In this document: positions 45,309 to 55,692 of the stretch, piece after piece | Layout of the letters: each line of letters begins with the position of its first letter | Position numbering within the stretch: position 1 is the first letter of the stretch | Assembly (NCBI RefSeq): GCF_933775445.1 | Contig: NC_065878.1 | Location: forward strand, 5,726,001 to 5,790,000 | DNA length: 64,000 nt | Direction: 5' to 3' | Source of the DNA: Argentina anserina | Lineage: Eukaryota; Streptophyta; Magnoliopsida; Rosales; Rosaceae | The notes under the pieces: model-generated | Databases searched by the model: none | What the model was told of the DNA's origin: nothing | Seen by the model: the letters and a program-made list of their open reading frames with translations, nothing else | Made by a program: the position numbers and the translations under genes

Positions 45309-47622
45309 TGATAGGAGCACAAACTGTGACGTTGTTAATGCGTTTATGCCCTATTCTTACTCTTTGTTACCTCTTATTTAGTATGTTTTAGTTTATTTTG
45401 TTAGAATAAGTGTCTAGGTAGAGCTTAACTCGGATATGAGTGAATTGATGATGAAATCATGCTAAGTGTTAAGAATCCTTGTTGAGATATGATTCCTTGT
45501 TCGAGCAGGATTCATCATTTCCTATTTCTTTGTTTCTAACGTACTTATTCTTATTAGGAATTACAAATCCATGTTGGAAAAAGAAAGCAATCCTAGTTGC
45601 GTAAGAAATAAGGAGTGGCCGTGCGGCATTGATGGTTTCCTATTGGGAGTTGGATTCTAAAACCAAGTTGGAGATTGATTTCCAAAGTGTATATGAAGAT
45701 ATTTTCATGCATATAAATTAGAATTATTAAAGAGAAGAAGATATGCACTTAAAAACCCAATCCATGCAAGAATCAGAAGCCTGTTAAGATTCGTATTCCA
45801 ACTTTGACGGGCTCACCTGCACAGCTTAGATCGAGTTAGAAGATGTACCATATATGATAGAAAGCTGTGTGAGTCTAGTTTCTGTAGGATTTGGTATCGA
45901 ATCAATATCTTATTCCAGCAGGGAGATATGACCGAATCATTACTTGGAGGTCCAGTGAGCTCGGTAGAATTATCTCAGTCATTGATTAGCTTTTGATCCA
46001 AGGGTTGTGAGGGAAAGTTGGGACTTTGTTTCTCCTGTATATAAAGGCATGAATCTATATCAGAATCACCATAAATTCTTGCCCCAAAGAATGTCAAAGA
46101 TGGCATGCAGCAAATAAATGAGAAGAGGTAAGAAAATCAAAGAAATCATGCAACAAATAAATGAGAAGAGGTAAGAAAATTCAAACAAGGCTGCAACAAT
46201 TAAGATTCTTGCTGCCTCCATAATTCAAAGAAAGAAATTTGTGCAAAAGAAATCAGTATTAAAAGAGGAAGAAAATATGTAATTAATGTTAAATCCTTAT
46301 CAGAATCAGAATTCTGACAGTGCAGGTCATCCAACTTTGAAGGGCTCCCCTGGACAGCTCACAATGAATCAGACAATGTATGATATATGGATGAAAAGCT
46401 ACAGAAGTCTATTTTCAAATACCGTTCGAATCACCTTAATATCTATTTTCTAGAGAAAGTTATGGCGACAACAAGGCACAAAAGTCAGGTTTGCCGAATT
46501 GAAAAAATCTAGGAAATCTAAACCAATTTGGTTTCAACTTTGTGGACTTTGTGACCAGCCTCCCTTGGGTTTTTTCCTCTATATATAGCACCTCATTTCC
46601 ACGGAAAAAGATGATCAACCTTGCACACAAGTATAGCCAAAGCTCTGCCCAAACACTTTCATTCACCAAGAACCATAGAATCTGAATTCACCACCCTTCA
46701 CCATATTTTCTGTCCAAAGCTTGGGAGCCTAGGATACCATATTCTTGAAGATTTCGTGCTACCTTTGTAAGGAACCTTGGGAGGATAATTATAAAGTGTA
46801 ACTCTATGATTTTCATGTTTAGTTTTCGGGTTTTTATGTTCTTGTTCTTAGATGGTTTTCATTTAGGTTTTGTTAAAATTATTTTTATTCTTGTCTATGA
46901 GATATTTGTAACTTTCGAATGACATGATGAATTAAGGTTTTTGATTTTTATTCAATGATTTTATGTTTTATGCCATGAGTTTTCTGTTTATTTATTTAAA
47001 GGATTTTCGGTATGTTTTATGCCATGTGTGTGATTGATACCCGGAAGTTGACGTTGCATATGTAATAATCCAAAGTTATAAATGATTTTGATACTTGGGA
47101 GTTGATTAATTGTTTGTTCTTTCTCACATTCACCAATTATTTCTTAGGTTCGGTTAGACTTGTGCCTTTGAATATGTTAATTTTTTTATGTGACTGAGAT
47201 TGCATGATGGGTTAGTATGTTAGATTTCGAATGAGGCTGACACTGAGTTCGAATGTGTTAAAGTGTCATTGAGTTAGGAACCTTGGGAGGAACTTAACTA
47301 CATAACCGATTCTAGGATGTATAATGAACCCTACGGCATGAACATAATTGAGATTATATTTCGTTTCCTTTGTTCTTATGTTATTTGTTGGTGATTGCTT
47401 ATGTGTTGGTTAGTTAATCACATGTATATATTAGTTTAGGATTTATTTTTCTGTTCTTGATCCGATCTTATATCAAATCTTTTTATCTCATATGAATTCG
47501 TCGTTAAATGATTGTGATTCTTTGCCCTGGGGGATCCCCGGTTTGTGAACGATACCCTCTTGCTTTATACTACTAACGATGCTTACAGGGTTAATATTGA
47601 TGTCGAGTAATCAAACCGATCA
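45309..47622 (+). repeat. 3' LTR of element C, full length (2314 bp)
   Basis: It starts TGATAGGAGCAC and ends CAAACCGATCA. TATATATAG at 46580-46588 is the TATA candidate. The sites equivalent to ACAAGTAGTTGA of LTR A read ACCCGGAAGTTGA (47039-47051) and ACTTGGGAGTTGA (47093-47105). The final ~200 bp (GTGAACGATACCCTCTTGC, GATGCTTACAGGGTTAAT) are shared with all Athila LTRs here. Confidence 0.93.
46580..46588 (+). promoter_or_regulatory. Putative TATA box of LTR C
   Basis: TATATATAG in CTCTATATATAGCACC. The same block occurs at 24338 (B), 59893 (E) and, one variant, at 3319 and 9148 (A). Confidence 0.55.
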
Positions 47623-49258
47623 TGTGCTCAAGGGTACCTTTATTCAGTTGGTCAATTCTTTTTTTGCTTAATTATGTCAGAATCATGAGATTGATAATTA
47701 TAGAAGTTGGATACTTGGAACTTTATGCATGACTAACTTTTTCTTTTTTTGTGTTTAATTTGTTTCGTTCAATGATGGAACTTATTTTCATAAATCTAGC
47801 ATTCCTAGCAGAGTATCATACAACTTTCGTAATTGGAGTAAATTAGGTTGTTCATATATTTTCATATACAAAAACATCAAATCAGTATTAAACTATTAAT
47901 TTCCTGCAACTGGATAACTAGAACCTTATGAAAAGATTAGTAAATTGATTAGAGTTTTGTTTCAAAACCTGTGTTGTAGTAGCAGGACAAGAAAATCAGT
48001 ACTATATGCATATGTGGAAAATGGCTTTGGAAAAGCCAAACTGAGTTCTCCCTTATTAACAGGAGGGGATGATTATTAAGTTTATGCCGTACTCCAAAGT
48101 CATGTCTTTCATTTATGCAGTAGTATGCTCTACCTCAAAGCAATATGCAGCAATTATATCTAGACTGATAATTCATAATTTCCCTTGGAGGTATTTGTGC
48201 CATATTCAATTTAAAGAAATGAAAGGGATGTTCCTAGATTGTTTGATCATCATTTTTGCAATTTGTTGGGTGAAGCAGATCAAGTCACCATTTTATTCGC
48301 TTTCCAAGGTATTGTATCTAATCTATGCCAACTAAACTTATGTGATGATAATCAGTACTTACATTTTTATAGGAATTTATGTGATGAGTCTACATTATTT
48401 CTCTGCTCTTCAACATTTAGGTGATCCAACATCATTGGTTTTCTTTCCCTCCCTCTATTTCTCAGGTTTTCAGTGAATCGAGAATTGTGGAGTGCAACGT
48501 TACAGAAAATGTGCTTTCATCTGGAAATCCTGATGTCTAGAATTATTTTTGTACAAAATTCTTCCAAAATATTGGTTTTTTTGGTTGGCATCGTTTACGA
48601 AAATATAATCGACAATTCAGATATTGATCGGTAACAAACAATCTACAAATTCTTCGGAAGAAACATAGATGTGACATCCCTCATCAGATTGTATTTGTTG
48701 GAAGGGAAAGTTGTTCGTCATGAAGATTGGTATTTATTCATAGCTTTATCATTGTTTTGATCTTCCATTTCTTTTTGGCCTAATTTATAAAAGGGTAGCT
48801 AATTACAAATATGGCACTCTATGTATAAACAGAATTTAACATCGTTTGACCCCTTGCATAATATGTGTATTCCAGATATGAAGTCAGATTTAATCAATTT
48901 AAAATCTAGTCTGCATCTTGTTCATTTTATAATATACGACTTCTGAACAATTTCTTACAGAGCTAATGTTTACAGCAACTGATACTTTCAGCGAACATAG
49001 AGATGAAAGCTCTTAAGATACCAACTCTTGGGGTATTCGGGGGATATTTTTGTATCAGAACCTATAACAGTCTATCCATCTATTAAAGCATAAGATTTGT
49101 TGAGCATCAGTCTTTTTCTAGGCAGGAAACTGCAGAAGAAGCCACTTTTGAACAGAGATACTGTGAAATTTCCACTGATCGTGCGGTTTATGGAACTGAG
49201 CCGTAGAGGTTCAATGCTGGCAACTCATGTTATGATGGTTTTTGGCAAAGACTCCTGA

Positions 49259-50048
49259 TGTATTATATATAATGAAACAGAAGGGATGTATGTATGTGTT
49301 TGTTTTCCCTTCGCATTTGATCTGTGTTTGTTCCCGGAGACTCTGATTGGGAATATATAAAAAAATAAAAATAAAAATAAAAAACATAGTTGAAGTATAT
49401 GTTATGATCTAAATTATTTTAGTAAGGTTTTGTAATTGACTTTAAAAGTGTGTAGAAAAAGGGAACAAAACTTCGATGAGAAACTGCGAAGAACTCCCCA
49501 TCCCAGCTAATGTGTAAGTTCATTGGTGTCCCCAAAGTTGGCTGTTTCAATTTTTAGTGACACACAAACATTACCAGATAAAAGGGGATACAGAAAGGCG
49601 ATCGAACCGAGCAACTTCCTATCCTTTGATCAAATTGCTAGGTTTATCAGCTAAATTATTTACTCGTCTAAAGAATGGTAAAAATGGATGAAGGTTTTCT
49701 ACCTTGTGTACTTTAAAGTAATATGCCATGCTCACAAAACAAAGTGTTATTGAGAATGAAATAGGAAAGCCACCATGAACCGAGCTGGGTGGGATTTGAG
49801 AAAATGCCTTTCAAAAATTTATAAAATTCCTGACTTCCAATTCTTGGGTTCAAAAAAGCCACTAGTATTATCATATAGTAAGTTGAATTCCACACCATGC
49901 CATTGACAAATTATAATCCAATAAATAAATTTGAACGCTAGAATGAATCGAATCTATTTAAGTTATTCACTTCTGCACAATATGGTTACAAAGACTTCTT
50001 CCATCAGCCCACTTGATGCACAACTGCACAAGATAGTTAATTATACTC
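49259..50048. other. Intergenic region between convergent genes
   Basis: It holds the 3' untranslated regions of the split gene (plus) and of VPS60 (minus). An A-rich run AAAAATAAAAATAAAAATAA lies at about 49360-49385. On the minus strand AATTTATTTATTGGATTATA near 49910-49930 could serve VPS60 polyadenylation. No other gene is visible. Confidence 0.5.
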
Positions 50049-50890
50049 TTATCCACGAAGTGTTGCCCGAGGAACAGCAGGTAAACCCAATTCGTCTTCA
50101 GCCTGCAAACATTTTTGTGGTGAATAAATTAGCATAAGCAAAAAGTGGAAATGAATGAAGGCATCAGTACCATGAAGCAAGTGTTTTGAATAGGCATAAA
50201 ATCAATTAACAGCGTATACCCGGCCATTGGATCTTCCAGCTGGGACTCCTGCATGTCCTATGGGTGCTGAAGGCAAATTGAGCTCTCCATCTAAATCAGA
50301 CTCCCGATCAGGTTGTAGATAGGATGGTACCCCATCAGATTCAGTTTCCATACCCATGTCTGCTTCTAGAGCATCCAACTCTGTACACAAAATCGATAAC
50401 TAGAACAGGTAAGAACAATATAAGATCATTTGCCAGACAAACGTACAACAAAAATAAAGTATAAAAAATGGTCAGCTTAAATCACAATACGAACACAGAA
50501 AAGGTCTTAATGCATTTCAGAGCAAGTGAAGTGGCTAATCTATCAGCCCACTAGATAAGCACAACAGGTTCTCCTATACCCTATAGACAAAAGATAAGCC
50601 TACAATTCGAGAAACGTTGCACAACCAGATTCATCAGTAGAACAAAAGTTACAGAAATATGATTTACTTCACAAAAGCATCCACAAAACATAAATCAGAA
50701 ATAGTGTTGCCCTGAGGATGTATGGAAATGAAGTATATGAAAAATTTGACATGATTCCAAGCTTACCACCCATAAGTTCCTCCTCATCGATGTCATCGGG
50801 AACGCTATAGCTTCTACCAAGTGTCTCTTGGATTTCGTTACTTACATCCATCAGGTCCATCATTTCATCTTGCAAATTCTAGAGAGAGAG

Positions 50891-50933
<43 letters not shown>

Positions 50934-51760
50934 ATTTAACGTTCAGGACGAAATACGTCTACTGCAGCTAGTATGAAATAAAAGGAAGCAAACACAGTAA
51001 CAGACTACCAACATCAATATCTTGGATCTTAACAGTTTTCATCATTCCTTTCAATTCCTTGTTGGCAGATTTCAGAGCTGTCATCTGCATAAAACAAACA
51101 AACGTCAATTTGCAAAGCAAACCGTAAAACGCATGATACACGGCTCTGAAAAACGTAAATGGACCACAAACGAGTATCACACAACTTAAGACACATAATT
51201 CCAATTAAAGACCCTCCCCCAGATTCAAATTTTGCATCTCCTACCTCTCATGAGGTAGGCAGCAGGTTCCAATCAGGTTACAGAAAAACTCCGCCTCAAC
51301 ATCCTTGAACTGTGTACCTTGGGACGCTACCAAGACAAAACAACTTAAACTGAACACATTGCAAAACAAAAGAGACCCAAATATTATAGTCCCATGAAAC
51401 CCATTGCAACAACACTCCGACTGGGCAACAAAACAAGACATAGATACATATGGTTTATCTTAGGCAAACAGAAGGAGGACATACAGTTTGCTGAGCATCC
51501 TTGATACCCTCAGAAGCAAAAGCAACTTGATCGAGGTTGAAGGTCTGATTGTAGAGCATGTCACGCTGTCCTTCATACATTCGCTTCTGCTTGAGAACCC
51601 TCATCGCTCTGGCCTTGACAGCTTCCTGAGCAGGGCCAGGCCTTGTCTTCTTGATCTGCTCCTTGTATCGATTCAGTTCCACATCCAGCTTCTTGATCTT
51701 CTCCTCCACTGTATCCCCTCTTTTGTTAATCTGAAATTACCGCCGTCAGAGATTCAGAGG

Positions 51761-51810
<50 letters not shown>

Positions 51811-51882
51811 CACCCTATCGGAGGCATCACCAATCGAAGGAGGAGGCTCCTTATCCTTCTTGGCGCCGAAGACCCTCTTCAT
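50049..51882 (-). CDS. VPS60: VPS60/CHMP5-type ESCRT-III-like protein, six exons
   Basis: Exons on the minus strand: 51882-51814, 51730-51485, 51084-51013, 50878-50767, 50380-50211 and 50102-50049, joined by GT-AG introns to 240 codons plus TAA, close to the 220-235 residues usual for the family. It starts MKRVFGAKKDKEPPPS, as expected of VPS60. Residues 24-130 form the basic, helical Snf7 core (KKLDVELNRYKEQIKK, RAMRVLKQKRMYEGQRD, GMMKTVKIQDID). The acidic second half (DIDEEELMGELDALEADMG) leads to the C-terminal motif AEDELGLPAVPRATLRG. ESCRT-III-like proteins polymerise on endosomes during multivesicular-body formation; VPS60 works with LIP5/VTA1 and the SKD1/VPS4 ATPase. The donor of intron 3 is GTTGGT, weak but needed to keep IQDIDNLQDEM in frame. 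All exons are intact, so it is probably a working gene. Confidence 0.95.
50879..50932. repeat. (GA)n microsatellite in VPS60 intron 3
   Basis: An almost pure AG repeat of about 54 bp. On the gene strand it is a CT run ending exactly in the AG acceptor of exon 4, so it forms the polypyrimidine tract of intron 3. Confidence 0.95.
51764..51808. repeat. (GA)n microsatellite in VPS60 intron 1
   Basis: About 45 bp of AG repeat in the 83-bp intron 1, a few bases from its donor on the gene strand. Length variation here would change a very short intron. Confidence 0.93.
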
Positions 51883-51990
51883 CTTCCGATCTTTCTTCCT
51901 TCTTTTTCTTACAATCGGCAAATGCGATAACACTTCTTCTGCGCGTTAAGACTTCAGACTAATATATAGTCTATATCGAGAATAAAGTTT
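51883..51990 (-). promoter_or_regulatory. VPS60 5' leader and core promoter
   Basis: On the minus strand TATATATTAG (51962-51971) lies about 80 bp before the ATG, leaving room for a short pyrimidine-rich leader. Only about 110 bp separate the ATG from a MITE, so distal promoter elements must lie in or beyond transposon sequence. The transcription start is inferred, not seen. Confidence 0.45.
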
Positions 51991-52272
51991 TATTCTGAAA
52001 TTATAGGGTGAAGTTCTAATTTTAGTATACTTTTCGGTCAAATGTTTCACCATAAGTGATTCAATATTTAGGTATGTTATTCAAGATCATCTCTAAAAAA
52101 TTTCATATAATTCGGACATCGTTAAGGTATTTAAATTAGATTAAATCAATGAATGAGTTAAAACTATTCAACGTAAACCATTTGTGTAAATCTCAATTTT
52201 GAAAACTCAAATCATTGTCAAATTGAATGAAACTTTGTAGAGATGATCTTGAATATCATACCTAAATATTGA
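51991..52272. mobile_element. Fold-back MITE, copy 3, truncated
   Basis: It starts TATTCTGAAATTATAGGGTGAAG and follows copies 1 and 2 (TCGGTCAAATGTTTCACCAT, ATTTAGGTATGTTATTCAAG) until AAATATTGAAT, where its right terminal repeat is replaced by a short AT run (ATATATATATAT). It abuts the VPS60 promoter. Confidence 0.78.
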
Positions 52273-52298
52273 ATATATATATATATAGTTTATTCAAA

Positions 52299-52431
52299 GT
52301 TCACTCTGAAATTACAGAGTGAAGTTTCAATTTTGGCACACTTTTCGGTCAACTTTTTTCACCATAAACGATTCAATATTTAGGTATGATATTCAAGATC
52401 ATCTCTACAACGTTTCATCCAATTGAAACAT
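52299..52431. mobile_element. Fold-back MITE, copy 4, left part only
   Basis: CACTCTGAAATTACAGAGTG, itself palindromic, opens a copy that follows the left terminal repeat to about 52431 and then stops. It stands tail to head with copy 3, as copy 2 does with copy 1. Confidence 0.72.
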
Positions 52432-53206
52432 TGTGATATTATATTGACGTTATTGAGTTGGAGGTGTAAAGCCGGGTGATTAGTACTACCCCGTGCTTTA
52501 GTGAATTGTTAGTAAAATTATTTTGTGTTTTGTGAGTTAACCTTATGCCCTAGTTCCTACAGATTGTGCACTATTATACTCATAGGAGAATTGACTTTGA
52601 GTATATATACTTTGGTGTTGACCTCGGTATGCTGAGGCTTATCCGTGTTTTAGGTAAAAGTGAACCCTAACATGTGACTTTGTGATTAATTATCAGTTTT
52701 CTTGAAAATTCGCACAATTGATTGAATATATTGATGCTGACATGTATATCTATATGCATAAGTAAGAATTCGTGTGACCAAATACACCTGGTTCTTGGTA
52801 CATTTTACTTGGTTGTTCATATTTATATTTCTCATTAGCCAAATTAATATAAGAATGTATTATGTACTTATTTGGTATTTGTTACTCATGATGGTACACA
52901 ATCTTATTTTCAGGTAATGAGTAGATGCTTGGGGAATGGGATGAATCTATTAAATAAAATGATGGTTTTTCTTCAATTATTAATTTAAGACAATTAATGC
53001 GAGACTCATGTATTTTCGTTAAATTTCAGTATTTCTAAATCTGTTGTATTGTAAAATAACTCTGATTTTGTTTCTTAATAAAAGTATTATTCAAACATAT
53101 ATTTCTATTAGTTTTATTGAGGAAATTTTATTGGTTTTAAGGTCACATATCTAATTCAGGAACCATATTTCCATATAATAGTGGTCTCGGATTTGGAGGC
53201 GTGACA
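52432..53206 (+). repeat. 3' part of an LTR with initiator-Met primer site
   Basis: The stretch ends GGCGTGACA and is followed after two or three bases by the primer site at 53210, so it is the distal part of a 5' LTR. Its start is not identifiable; the left neighbour is a MITE. No coding frame is present. The family cannot be told from the LTR alone. Confidence 0.65.
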
Positions 53207-53209
53207 GAT

Positions 53210-53221
53210 TGGTATCAGAGC
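53210..53221 (+). other. Primer-binding site, initiator tRNA-Met type
   Basis: TGGTATCAGAGC is the classical plant initiator-Met primer site, three bases after the LTR end GTGACA. The element body that should follow is missing: a TRIM begins five bases later. Confidence 0.88.
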
Positions 53222-53225
53222 ATTC

Positions 53226-53560
53226 TGTCATGGACCTAGCCAATTGGCTGCCACACTTGGTCCATGCGGCGCTCCATCCCCATGGAGCCAGCCTTATCCA
53301 ACGGGGCAATACACTGGTTTCGCCATGTCTTAGGCTCATCAGGGGATTGGCTCAAGACGCGGTCAACTCGCCTCTTTGACGTTTAATCCTCGACTAGTGA
53401 CAAGCTCTCCGAATTTAACCGGGTCGGCATGCCTGAACCCCTCGGAAGGAGCAGCCATATATCTCCCACACATTGAATCTTAGAGCAAATCTCACATATG
53501 CATGATGTTATTTTAACCAGCGACGCCCACGATTGACACTCCCAAAATAGGGACGTGACA
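53226..53560 (-). repeat. TRIM LTR, 3' copy in element orientation
   Basis: 335 bp, next to the polypurine tract. It differs from its partner by point changes and a gap of about 17 bp near 53345. Confidence 0.85.
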
Positions 53561-53874
53561 TCCTCCCCCACCAAACTTGGTGTACGTCCTCGTACACAGC
53601 ATCCTCACTTGCGGCCCGTGCATCCCTTGTGCGCCCGCGATGCCTAGAGCGACAAAAAGGAGTTCCCAAAGATCGCACACCCAACAATGACTTCGCGGCG
53701 GATCTCTCTTGTCCTGAACATTGCCACCGATCTTCTCTTATGGTCCTCCCTTTCGGAGGTCACCCTGCCTACTCGACTCCCTTGCGGAGCCCCCCGTATC
53801 TTGGGGACATGGCGACACGTGTGAGCGCTTGGCGAAAAAAACGACAGCGATGTTGAGGTGGCTCTGACACCACT

Positions 53875-54226
53875 TGTCACGGACATAGCCATTCGGCTGC
53901 GACACTTGGTCCATGCGGCGCTCCATCCCTATGGAGCCAACCTTATCCAACGGGGCAATACACTGTTTTCGCCCTGCCTTTGGCTCATCAGAGGATCGGC
54001 TCCATACCCCTACCTGTGTGTAGGGCGGCCAACTCGCCTCTTTGATGTTAAGTCCTCGACTAGCGACAAGCACTCTGAATTTAACCGGGTCGGCATGCTT
54101 GAATCCCTCGGAAGGAGCAGCCATATATCTCCCACACATTGAATCTTGGAGCAAATCCCACATATGCATGATGTTCTTTTAACCAGCGACGCCCACGATT
54201 GACACTCCCAAAATACGGACGTGACA
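53875..54226 (-). repeat. TRIM LTR, 5' copy in element orientation
   Basis: 352 bp, next to the primer site. It shares the block CCTCGGAAGGAGCAGCCATA and the ends with the other copy. Confidence 0.85.
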
Positions 54227-54337
54227 ATTCGCTCTCTTAAGTTTTTGTTCTAAAAATAAATCTATATTTTTTTTTCAAAGTTATGTTGTATGCGAATGTA
54301 TTTCTCAAAGTTAGAGGAATTTCATATTGCAATCTAC

Positions 54338-54524
54338 ATTTTACTACACCATGAAATAGGAGCATCATTGAGCAATATAATAAAAACTATAGTATATTTC
54401 CTATCATTTGGATCTTCTACCCAGTCTGCATTACCAAAAGCTTGTAAAGATAATTTTGAATCGTTGCAACCTTTCTTGTAAAATATACCCTGATCAATAG
54501 TTGCTTTAACAAATCAAAGCTCGT
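54338..54524 (-). pseudogene. Copia-type RNase H fragment
   Basis: Read on the minus strand: QGIFYKKGCNDSKLSLQAFG, then NADWVEDPNDRKYT and LNDAPISWCSKM, the Ty1/copia RNase H pattern (ADWAGDP... and ISW.SKK in the family). Past this point no copia similarity is seen. It belongs with 55693-56430, from which it is separated by an LTR and by a loss of roughly 40 codons. Confidence 0.78.
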
Positions 54525-55692
54525 ATGAAAATGTTATGAATAAAAAAGGATATGGGGTATTATTGGAAAATAGTATAAATAGGGGTGAAAATCAGGACAA
54601 AAGGAGGAAAAATAAGAAAATCTTGGGTCACATACTGTTCACCCGAAGAAAAATTCAGAAATTTTCCATCTAGCCGATCTCCGCCGTCTGGTCACCGATC
54701 GGCGCGCCACTGGTCTCGTTCGAACCTTCTCGCCGTCCTCCATCACTCTACACCGGTGCCGCATCCCACCAACCACCATGCTTGGAGCTGGAACGGCTAG
54801 AAGGTTTGTCGTTGTCGGCGCCGCCTCCGGCCAGCAATACCATATCCATTATAGTTCCAGACTACTCTCTTCCCCCTTATTTCCTTCTTCTAGTTTCGAT
54901 TCCAAGCATTTCGGAGTTCGAATCAAGCGACAAGATGGAGTTTCAGGATTTGGGAATTCGTTGTACTGTTCCGAGTAGCAGCAGCATTTCCCGGCTGATA
55001 TGGGCTTCGATGCCATCATGTAAAAGGTTTGTTTTCTGTTGATTTATAACTTTCATATTGGAGTAAAGTCGTTTTGGAGTGGTTGGAGAATAGTTGCGCT
55101 TGGGGCCTACGCGCATCCACTGTGGCGGCGCCTGTGGAGTTTTCTGGAGCAATGAGTTACTTCATCGAGTGGTATTCATCGATACGAATCCAACAACATG
55201 TTATTTGTCAAATTTGGTTTTAGTATGAGTGTGTGGGGAGTTTTCGAAGTTATAATTTACGAATTTGTGAATGTTTATGAATATATGCATGCGGCTTTAT
55301 TTTATGGAATCGTTGAGTGATAGTCATGTGTTAAGAATGTGATTGTCTTGATTGATAATAGATATGGTATTGTGTGTTTAATGGATGAGTGTTATGATAT
55401 TGGTTATGTGTGTCGGTTGTGATGATCCGTTTGTGATATACGTACCGTAATGACTATGAGGCTTGTGTTGTTAAGGTGAGTGTTGTAGGTTTGTTGTAAA
55501 TGTGAGAGCTTGTGATATTGGCTTGATGGAAAATGAAACGATGAATGGTTTTATCCCTTTTAAAGAGTACGTAGGTAGCCCAACCAAGGTTTGGGTGTAG
55601 CCACAAATATTCTAGATTAGAATATGGGTTATTATTGTTTTAAATCTGATTTTTGTTGCATAAATAGGTTAGTTTTGGGTTGGGTTGTTTCA
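54525..55692 (+). mobile_element. LTR related to 28855-30512, 5'-truncated
   Basis: It matches the solo LTR in element B through TAGTATAAATAGG, CTCCGCCGTC...GGTCACCGATCGG-like GC-rich leader, GTAGCCCAACCAAGGTTTGG and the end GGTTAGTTTTGGG with terminal TTTCA. The first ~200 bp are missing. It lies inside the copia remnant. TATA box at 54574-54582. Frames at 54585-55042 correspond to the GC-rich leader and are not considered genes. Confidence 0.8.

Larger units (their letters stand above)
40458..47622 (+). mobile_element. Element C: Athila-type element, internally deleted
   Basis: It runs from TGATAGGAGCAT to CAAACCGATCA and is flanked by TGTGC on both sides. The structure is: first ~470 bp of the 5' LTR, a deletion removing the rest of that LTR, the primer site, gag and protease, then RT, RNase H, integrase, the non-coding tail and a full 3' LTR. 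Since both outer ends and the duplication are intact, the deletion happened after insertion. Several frameshifts and stops break RT and RNase H, but the integrase frame is long and intact in its core. Confidence 0.93.
40347..49258 (+). pseudogene. NTF2-like plant gene, split by element C
   Basis: Coding pieces read: 40347-40457 plus 47628-47633 (SGYGSHATPSDFEIYAPNAS, then FEDPLMCAQG), 48269-48308 (VKQIKSPFYSLSK), 48466-48537 (VFSESRIVECNVTENVL), about 48630-48729 (YKFFGRNIDVTSLIRLYLLE, GKVVRHEDW) and 49126-49258 (KFPLIVRFMELSRRGSMLAT, stop TGA). From memory this resembles conserved plant proteins with an NTF2-like (DUF2358-type) fold; the function is unknown to me. Element C sits inside the first piece, within the codon for A of MCAQG. 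The acceptor before 48269 is TG instead of AG, a TAG follows at 48538, and an extra stretch with TAA lies near 48625-48645. The N-terminal exons are not seen. It is convergent with VPS60. Very probably dead, although the last exon looks well kept. Confidence 0.7.
53226..54226 (-). mobile_element. TRIM element (miniature LTR retrotransposon)
   Basis: Two direct repeats, 53226-53560 and 53875-54226, both begin TGTCA[T/C]GGAC and end GGACGTGACA. On the minus strand a primer site TGGTGTCAGAGCC (53860-53872, one mismatch to the initiator-Met type in its first twelve bases) follows the first LTR after two bases, and a polypurine tract TGGGGGAGGA (53561-53570) precedes the second. The 314-bp interior has no gag or pol. 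The flanks share ATTC (53222-53225 and 54227-54230), a 4-bp target duplication. Total 1001 bp, the size of a TRIM. GC-richer than its surroundings; the frames inside are not genes. Confidence 0.88.

Noticed and set aside
48069..48424. Two overlapping frames as a separate small gene
   Set aside because: They run through the intron and one exon of the split NTF2-like gene; only the VKQIKSPFYSLSK part is coding.
51488..51949. 153-codon plus-strand frame
   Set aside because: It is antisense to VPS60 exons 1-2 and includes a translated GA repeat.
53629..54169. Frames of 75-143 codons on both strands in a GC-richer stretch
   Set aside because: They lie in the TRIM, crossing its interior and LTR, and have no family resemblance.
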